DNA from: Bacteroidales bacterium
GTDB lineage: Bacteria > Bacteroidota > Bacteroidia > Bacteroidales > Tenuifilaceae
Reading direction: 5' to 3'
Length of the DNA: 12,381 nucleotides
Assembly (NCBI GenBank): GCA_008933525.1
Contig: WBUV01000050.1
Location: 1 to 12,381, forward strand
Below are positions 8,615 to 12,381 of this stretch, in pieces; the stretch's first letter is position 1; the number at the start of each line of letters is the position of its first letter. The notes under the pieces were generated by a model. The model saw only the letters and a list, made by a program, of their open reading frames with translations. It did not search any database and was not told where the DNA came from. The position numbers and the translations under genes are program-made.

Positions 8615-8628
8615 GACTTGGAAGCGTC
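8615..8628 (+). repeat. Copy 2 of the 14-mer GACTTrGAAGCGTC
   Basis: GACTTGGAAGCGTC differs from the copy at 1189-1202 at one base. It lies in the roughly 110 bp between the ABC operon terminator and the sucC terminator, a stretch that otherwise shows only a 10-bp palindrome ATGCTAGCAT (8558-8567). No ORF or promoter box is evident there. Confidence 0.3.
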
Positions 8629-8670
8629 AAAAAAAACTAACTAACAGCAATGAGTTATTGCTCTTAGTTA
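8629..8670 (-). terminator. Intrinsic terminator of sucC (overlaps its stop codon)
   Basis: On the minus strand the arms TAACTAAgAGCAA (8670-8658) and TTGCTgTTAGTTA (8650-8638) pair over 12 bp with one G-G mismatch and a 7-base loop. They are followed by G and eight T (8637-8629). The stem begins inside the TAA stop codon of sucC (8668-8670). This gives convergent sucC and the ABC operon separate terminators. Confidence 0.85.
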
Positions 8671-9855
8671 ATTAACCATTTGCTTTACCAAGCCAGCAGC
8701 CTCCTGTAATGTAATAGCGCTGTAAACTTTCAAGCCCGAATCGTCAATTATTTGTTTTCCTTCCAGGGCATTTGTTCCCTGTAGTCTTACAATTACTGGA
8801 ACTGGGATATTACCAATTTCTTTGTATGCATCCACAACTCCTTGAGCAACTCGGTCGCAACGTACAATACCTCCAAATATATTGATGAGGATTGCTTTTA
8901 CATTTGGGTCTTTAAGGATAATTCTAAAACCTGCCGCAACAGTTTTTGCATTGGCTCCACCACCAACATCGAGGAAGTTTGCAGGATCTCCACCCGACAG
9001 TTTGATAATGTCCATGGTTGCCATTGCCAAACCTGCGCCGTTAACCATACAGCCCACATTGCCATCAAGTTTAACGAAGTTAAGGTTGTTTTCTCCAGCT
9101 TCAACCTCAGCAGGGTCTTCTTCGTTAATATCTCTTAGTTCTGCTAATTCAGGGTGACGGAATAGCGCATTTTCATCAACAGCACATTTTGCATCAACAG
9201 CAAAAATATCATCCTCGGATGTTTTTAACACTGGGTTAACCTCAAGTAACGAGAGGTCGTTTTTGATGTAAGCATCGTAAATTGACATTACAAACTTCAC
9301 CATTTGAGAGTACGCTTTGCCAGTTAAACCTAGATTTGTGGCAACTTTGCGTGCTTGGTATGCTTGTATTCCAATTGGATTTATCTCTTCCTTAAAAAGC
9401 AGATGTGGTGTTTCAGCAGCAACGGCTTCAATATCCATACCTCCTTGAGGGGAATAAACAATAATATTACGACCTGTTGCTCTGTTGAGCAAAATGCTGA
9501 TGTAGAACTCCTTAATTTCCGATGGACCTGGGTAGTACACTCCCTGTTGAACAAGTACCTTTCGGACTAACTTACCGTTAGGCCCTGTTTGGGGAGTAAC
9601 CAAAGTCATTCCAATTATATTTTTCGAATGCATCTCAACTTCTTCAATGTTATGGGCAATTTTCACTCCACCTCCTTTTCCTCTACCCCCTGCATGTATT
9701 TGTGCTTTAATAGCCACTGAGTCTGCGCCTGTGGTTGCCATTATCAGCCTTGCTGCTTTTACGGCTTCCTCGGGAGTGTACGCTACAATTCCGGTTGGAA
9801 CAGGTACACCTGATTTTTTTAAAATCTCTTTTGATTGATGCTCATGCAGATTCAT
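8668..9855 (-). CDS. sucC: Succinyl-CoA synthetase beta subunit (ADP-forming)
   Basis: This 395-residue protein is close to the usual 388 or so of bacterial SucC. With SucD it interconverts succinyl-CoA and succinate, making ATP (or GTP) in the TCA cycle, in the cytoplasm. It starts [16 protein letters not shown] as in the family. The ATP-grasp part has the glycine loop [10 protein letters not shown] (54-63) and the Mg-binding segment LLEVNP (203-208). The C-terminal ligase domain has [15 protein letters not shown] (268-282), [11 protein letters not shown] (291-301) and [10 protein letters not shown] (325-334). Residue 20 is Pro, aligning with E. coli Pro20 in the nucleotide gate, where GTP-specific enzymes have a different residue; this suggests ATP use but is only suggestive. 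The phosphorylated histidine is on SucD, which is not in the window. sucC stands alone here, with a likely promoter at 9919-9926 and its own terminator. Confidence 0.97.
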   Translation of the reverse strand: MNLHEHQSKEILKKSGVPVPTGIVAYTPEEAVKAARLIMATTGADSVAIKAQIHAGGRGKGGGVKIAHNIEEVEMHSKNIIGMTLVTPQTGPNGKLVRKVLVQQGVYYPGPSEIKEFYISILLNRATGRNIIVYSPQGGMDIEAVAAETPHLLFKEEINPIGIQAYQARKVATNLGLTGKAYSQMVKFVMSIYDAYIKNDLSLLEVNPVLKTSEDDIFAVDAKCAVDENALFRHPELAELRDINEEDPAEVEAGENNLNFVKLDGNVGCMVNGAGLAMATMDIIKLSGGDPANFLDVGGGANAKTVAAGFRIILKDPNVKAILINIFGGIVRCDRVAQGVVDAYKEIGNIPVPVIVRLQGTNALEGKQIIDDSGLKVYSAITLQEAAGLVKQMVN

Positions 9856-9906
9856 AGAAATTATCTTTTCGGGTTTCGACTTCTAAAAATACAAAAAATG
9901 ATTGAG

Positions 9907-9914
9907 TACCTTTG
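9907..9914 (+). promoter_or_regulatory. Bacteroidota -7 promoter box for the RNA methyltransferase gene
   Basis: TACCTTTG matches TAnnTTTG exactly, and the context TACCTTTGCACCC is very typical of Bacteroidales promoters. The start of transcription would fall a few bases downstream, leaving a leader of only about 12-15 nt before the ATG at 9933. No good -33 TTTG is seen at 19-21 bp upstream. The box contains the TTG at 9912 that extends the frame, which argues that translation does not start there. Confidence 0.6.
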
Positions 9915-9918
9915 CACC

Positions 9919-9926
9919 CAAATTTA
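9919..9926 (-). promoter_or_regulatory. Bacteroidota -7 promoter box for sucC
   Basis: On the minus strand TAAATTTG (9926 to 9919) matches TAnnTTTG. A TTTC, one base off the -33 TTTG, lies 19 bp upstream on that strand, at the consensus spacing and already inside the methyltransferase coding region. The predicted sucC leader is about 55 nt. The box sits 4 bp from the opposing box at 9907-9914. Confidence 0.5.
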
Positions 9927-9932
9927 TTCTTT

Positions 9933-10472
9933 ATGATTAAAAATAGAAAATTGGCTAACGACGAGTTAAACCGAAAGAGTGTTGATGAATATAAGTCTGT
10001 AGGGAAACTCCCAATTGTGGTGGTTCTCGATAATGTTAGGAGTTTAAATAACGTAGGCTCGGTCTTTAGAACATCCGATGCATTATTGGTAGAAAAGATT
10101 ATGCTTTGTGGCATAACTGGAACGCCACCTGATAAGGAGATTCATAGAACTGCCTTGGGTGCAGAGAATACTGTGAGTTGGGAGTATTTTGAAAAAACTG
10201 TTAACGCTTTGGCTATGCTTAAGGAGCAAGGGTATAAGATTATTTCAATTGAACAAGCAGAGAATAGCCATAATTTAATCTCATATAAGCCTGTGCTGGG
10301 AGCAAAGTATGCGTTGATTTTTGGAAATGAGTTGCGTGGGGTAGAGCAGGAAGTTGTCGACTTTTCCGAAGAGTGTATTGAAATTCCGCAGTTTGGCACC
10401 AAACATTCATTTAACATCTCTGTTTCAGCAGGGATTGTTCTTTGGGATTTCTTTGCAAAGCTAAATCGTTAG
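9933..10472 (+). CDS. TrmH/SpoU-family RNA 2'-O-methyltransferase (SPOUT class)
   Basis: This 179-residue enzyme transfers a methyl group from S-adenosylmethionine to a ribose 2'-OH in tRNA or rRNA. The three SpoU motifs are present: motif 1 DNVRSLNNVGSVFRTSDA (33-50, with N40 and R46), motif 2 ALIFGNELRGVEQE (127-140, with E133), and motif 3 IPQFGTKHSFNISVSAGI (151-168, with S159 and N161). The last two would build the trefoil-knot cofactor site. There is essentially only the catalytic domain; the L30e-like substrate domain of RlmB-type enzymes is absent, so the target (tRNA or rRNA site) cannot be named. An in-frame TTG at 9912 would add 7 residues but lies in the promoter box, so I place the start at ATG 9933. 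The gene is divergent from sucC and convergent with the lipoprotein gene. Confidence 0.92.
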   Translation: MIKNRKLANDELNRKSVDEYKSVGKLPIVVVLDNVRSLNNVGSVFRTSDALLVEKIMLCGITGTPPDKEIHRTALGAENTVSWEYFEKTVNALAMLKEQGYKIISIEQAENSHNLISYKPVLGAKYALIFGNELRGVEQEVVDFSEECIEIPQFGTKHSFNISVSAGIVLWDFFAKLNR

Positions 10473-10484
10473 TGCTTGATTCTA

Positions 10485-10523
10485 AAAGAGAAAAGACCTG
10501 CCATTTGGCAGGTCTTTCTTTAT
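10485..10523. terminator. Bidirectional intrinsic terminator between convergent genes
   Basis: AAAGACCTGCC (10492-10502), loop ATTT (10503-10506) and GGCAGGTCTTT (10507-10517) form a perfect 11-bp stem. The + strand continues CTTTAT and the minus strand continues TTCTCTTTT, so both have T-rich tails. It lies 20 bp after the methyltransferase stop and 23 bp after the stop of the minus-strand lipoprotein gene, and serves both. Confidence 0.93.
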
Positions 10524-10539
10524 GGTATGTTTCAATCTA

Positions 10540-12243
10540 CTAGAAAATAGCCTTGAAAGCTTCGTTTTGGAAGTAGTTGCGGAATTCAACATCATCCTTA
10601 GCACGATCTTTAAGACTTGCGTCTTTTCCAATTGCAGTACGTAGGTTATCAAGAACAGTAGCTTCTTCTTGTAAACGAGCACCAACTATTGCACGGCCAT
10701 AGTATCCTTTTGCAGTTTCAACTTTTGCAAAAGTATTTTTAGCAGCATCAACCTTAGCGTTAAGCAATAAAGCTAAACCTTGGTTGAAAGAATCGGTACC
10801 TGCGAAGTACTCAGCAGCAGCAGGATATTGGTTTTTGATGATAGCGATAATACCTAGGTTGTATTTAACTTCGTTACCAGCGTCAGCAGCTTCGGTGAAA
10901 AGTTTTTCAGCTTCATCATAGTTACCCTCTAGTAACGCTACACAACCACGATTGTTTGTAACTGCAGGGATTTTTTGATCAGCAGGAACTTTGTCAAGAG
11001 CAGCTTTTGCAGCAGCAGCATCTTTGTTCATCAAGTGTAAGTAAGCAGCATTGTTGTAGCCACGAGCGCAGTTGAATTTTTCGCCTGCTTTCATGTAAAC
11101 TTCAATCTTTTTAGTTACATCAGAAACCAAAGTAGCAGCGTAAAGCATTTCCTCAACGTTTAGGCTATCATAAGCGTTGTTCTCAACCATATACTTCAAA
11201 GTATCGTCAGAGAAACCAATGTTATTAACGCTAGCAATCATTTTAGATCTACGAAGTTCTGGTAGAATCTTTTCAGCAAGAACTTTGTAAACTTTAGATA
11301 GATTTTTGATCTCTTTTTCGCGAACTTCAGGATCAGAGTACATAGAAAGTACACGGATGATAAGTTCTTTATCTTCTACGTCAGATGCTTGAACAGCTTT
11401 TTGGAAACCATCCCAGTCTTCAGTTGTTGTTTCAACAGTAGCGGCAGTTTTGTTTTCTACCTTAGCTTTCTTGAACACGTCAGCAAGGTACTTGTCAGTA
11501 TTTTTACCACGCTCTTGCGATAATTTTTCGTTTAGTTTTTCTGGACCATCAGGAGAAGCATAAGCAGAAACTTTAATTTCCTTAACCTCTTTGTTCTTTG
11601 CTTGAGTAGCAGCAAGTAGGAAATCATTTAATACTTTTAGTTCTTCCTTAGTAAGTTCAGATTTACGAATATCAGATTTTTGAATTACGAAGTTGATTTG
11701 AGCCTCTTTTTGTTCTGGGGTTATGCGAACAAATTTGTCCTTCATCATGATAGGCTTTGGATCAATATCCACTAATTTATAAGTAGCTAAAGTACCAATG
11801 CCAGCTTTTTGTGGGGCGTCAAAAGGAACTTTTTTGTCTTTATAAGTTATAACAAAACGTAACTCAAGTTCACAGCGGAACATTTCATCTTTATAGTCAA
11901 ACTCAACATCATGTTTCCAGCTTCCACCTGCTTCGTAATTAATTACTTGGTTGTTAGCCTGAACATCTTCACCTTGTAAAGTTTTAATAGGTAGAGCAAG
12001 TTCACCACCTTTGTAAACAATCACAGGAGTAATTTCAACTATGGCTTTCTTGTTGAAATACTTAGCAGGAATAGCTCCTTCGATGGTTGCTTTTACTTTA
12101 TTGCCGTGAACTTCCATAGGATTTGGAGTTACTTTAAAAGTAAATCCAGCGGGTAGTTCTTTCATTTTTTCAACACCGCCGCAGGAGGCAAGTACAACTG
12201 CAGCAAGGGCGATGATTGCAAATTTTAAACCTTTCATTTTCAT
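10540..12243 (-). CDS. Envelope lipoprotein with OmpA-like segment and C-terminal TPR-like repeats
   Basis: This 567-residue protein starts with a lipoprotein signal peptide: basic MKMKGLK, a hydrophobic stretch to about residue 17, and lipobox L18-A19-S20-C21. Residues about 30-170 look beta-rich and are unassigned. Residues about 180-340 resemble an OmpA-like domain (INFVIQKSDI; EIKVSAYASPDGPEKLNEKL at 222-241; LSQERGKN 241-248; ILPELRRSKM 326-335). The family residue R245 is present, but the Asp that helps grip diaminopimelate in OmpA aligns with S230 (ASPDG in place of HTDxxG). Residues about 360-545 are alanine-rich helical pairs typical of TPRs (for example NNRGCVALLEGNYDEAEKLF at 430-449). 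Proteins of this build are common in Bacteroidales; a structural or scaffolding role in the outer membrane or periplasm is inferred. It is monocistronic, with its own promoter box and a shared terminator. Confidence 0.85.
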   Translation of the reverse strand: MKMKGLKFAIIALAAVVLASCGGVEKMKELPAGFTFKVTPNPMEVHGNKVKATIEGAIPAKYFNKKAIVEITPVIVYKGGELALPIKTLQGEDVQANNQVINYEAGGSWKHDVEFDYKDEMFRCELELRFVITYKDKKVPFDAPQKAGIGTLATYKLVDIDPKPIMMKDKFVRITPEQKEAQINFVIQKSDIRKSELTKEELKVLNDFLLAATQAKNKEVKEIKVSAYASPDGPEKLNEKLSQERGKNTDKYLADVFKKAKVENKTAATVETTTEDWDGFQKAVQASDVEDKELIIRVLSMYSDPEVREKEIKNLSKVYKVLAEKILPELRRSKMIASVNNIGFSDDTLKYMVENNAYDSLNVEEMLYAATLVSDVTKKIEVYMKAGEKFNCARGYNNAAYLHLMNKDAAAAKAALDKVPADQKIPAVTNNRGCVALLEGNYDEAEKLFTEAADAGNEVKYNLGIIAIIKNQYPAAAEYFAGTDSFNQGLALLLNAKVDAAKNTFAKVETAKGYYGRAIVGARLQEEATVLDNLRTAIGKDASLKDRAKDDVEFRNYFQNEAFKAIF

Positions 12244-12288
12244 ATCAAAATTGGTTAGTTGTTTATTTTCATTGAATTTATTACATTA

Positions 12289-12296
12289 CAAACATA
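12289..12296 (-). promoter_or_regulatory. Bacteroidota -7 promoter box for the lipoprotein gene
   Basis: On the minus strand TATGTTTG (12296 to 12289) matches TAnnTTTG exactly, 45 bp upstream of the ATG at 12243. The predicted leader is about 40 nt and A/T-rich. No consensus -33 TTTG sits at the right distance. A TTTG at 12312-12309 is only 12 bp upstream, at the end of a run of ten T (12319-12310) that occupies the spacer. Confidence 0.55.
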
Positions 12297-12325
12297 ACAC
12301 TCTTTTCACAAAAAAAAAACAGATC

Positions 12326-12338
12326 AGCTAAGATAGCT
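12326..12338. repeat. Short inverted repeat upstream of the lipoprotein promoter
   Basis: AGCTA (12326-12330), AGA and TAGCT (12334-12338) form a perfect 5-bp inverted repeat starting about 30 bp upstream of the -7 box, near the -40 region on the minus strand. It could be a regulator-binding site, but arms this short occur by chance. The rest of 12244-12381 shows no gene. Confidence 0.2.
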
Positions 12339-12381
12339 ATTTTACACTAGAATGTCACACGATTAACACCTTTATTGTACC

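Noticed and set aside
8842..9157. Open frames of 91-98 codons on the + strand inside sucC
   Set aside because: They are antisense shadows of a strongly conserved gene and encode low-complexity, unrecognisable peptides.
9912..9932. TTG start at 9912 extending the RNA methyltransferase by 7 residues
   Set aside because: The TTG is part of the TACCTTTG promoter box, so it would lie upstream of the likely transcript start; ATG 9933 gives the normal family N-terminus.

Overview
The window looks like ordinary chromosome from an AT-rich member of the Bacteroidota, most likely Bacteroidales or a relative. Four signs support this. Promoter-like boxes match the Bacteroidota -7 consensus TAnnTTTG. Gene starts lack clear Shine-Dalgarno sequences and are preceded by A/T-rich leaders. 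A run of about 800-residue FtsX/MacB-type permeases ends in the typical NP(V/I/A)ETL(R/K)YE tail. A TPR/OmpA-like lipoprotein of a type common in this phylum closes the window. The exact genus cannot be told from the sequence.

Layout. Positions 1-8457 (+) hold the end of an ABC-type tripartite efflux or export operon. It contains the C-terminus of a MacA/HlyD-like periplasmic adaptor, one MacB/LolD-type ATPase, and three tandem paralogous two-module permeases of 807, 773 and 791 aa. A doubtful 38-codon ORF lies between adaptor and ATPase. The operon ends at a strong intrinsic terminator (8489-8520). Converging on it from the right is sucC (8668-9855, -), the succinyl-CoA synthetase beta subunit, with its own terminator overlapping its stop codon. 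sucC is divergent from a small SpoU/TrmH-family RNA 2'-O-methyltransferase gene (start best placed at 9933, +). The 77-bp gap between them carries two opposed TAnnTTTG boxes only 4 bp apart. The methyltransferase gene converges on a 567-aa lipoprotein gene (10540-12243, -) with an N-terminal beta-rich region, an OmpA-like segment and C-terminal TPR-like repeats. The two share a perfect 11-bp-stem bidirectional terminator. The right end (12244-12381) is the promoter region of the lipoprotein gene.

How the genes work together. The adaptor, ATPase and three permeases should form MacAB-like machinery in which ATP hydrolysis at the inner membrane drives periplasmic conformational change. Each permease already has two FtsX modules, so one permease plus two copies of the single ATPase could make a complete transporter, with the three permeases as alternatives. 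sucC (TCA cycle), the rRNA/tRNA methyltransferase and the envelope lipoprotein are independent housekeeping units. No mobile element, CRISPR array, tRNA or rRNA gene was seen, and no intergenic stretch reaches 300 bp. I see no convincing new multi-gene system. The most useful second looks are the permease trio with one ATPase, the overlapping sucC/methyltransferase promoters, and sucC without sucD.
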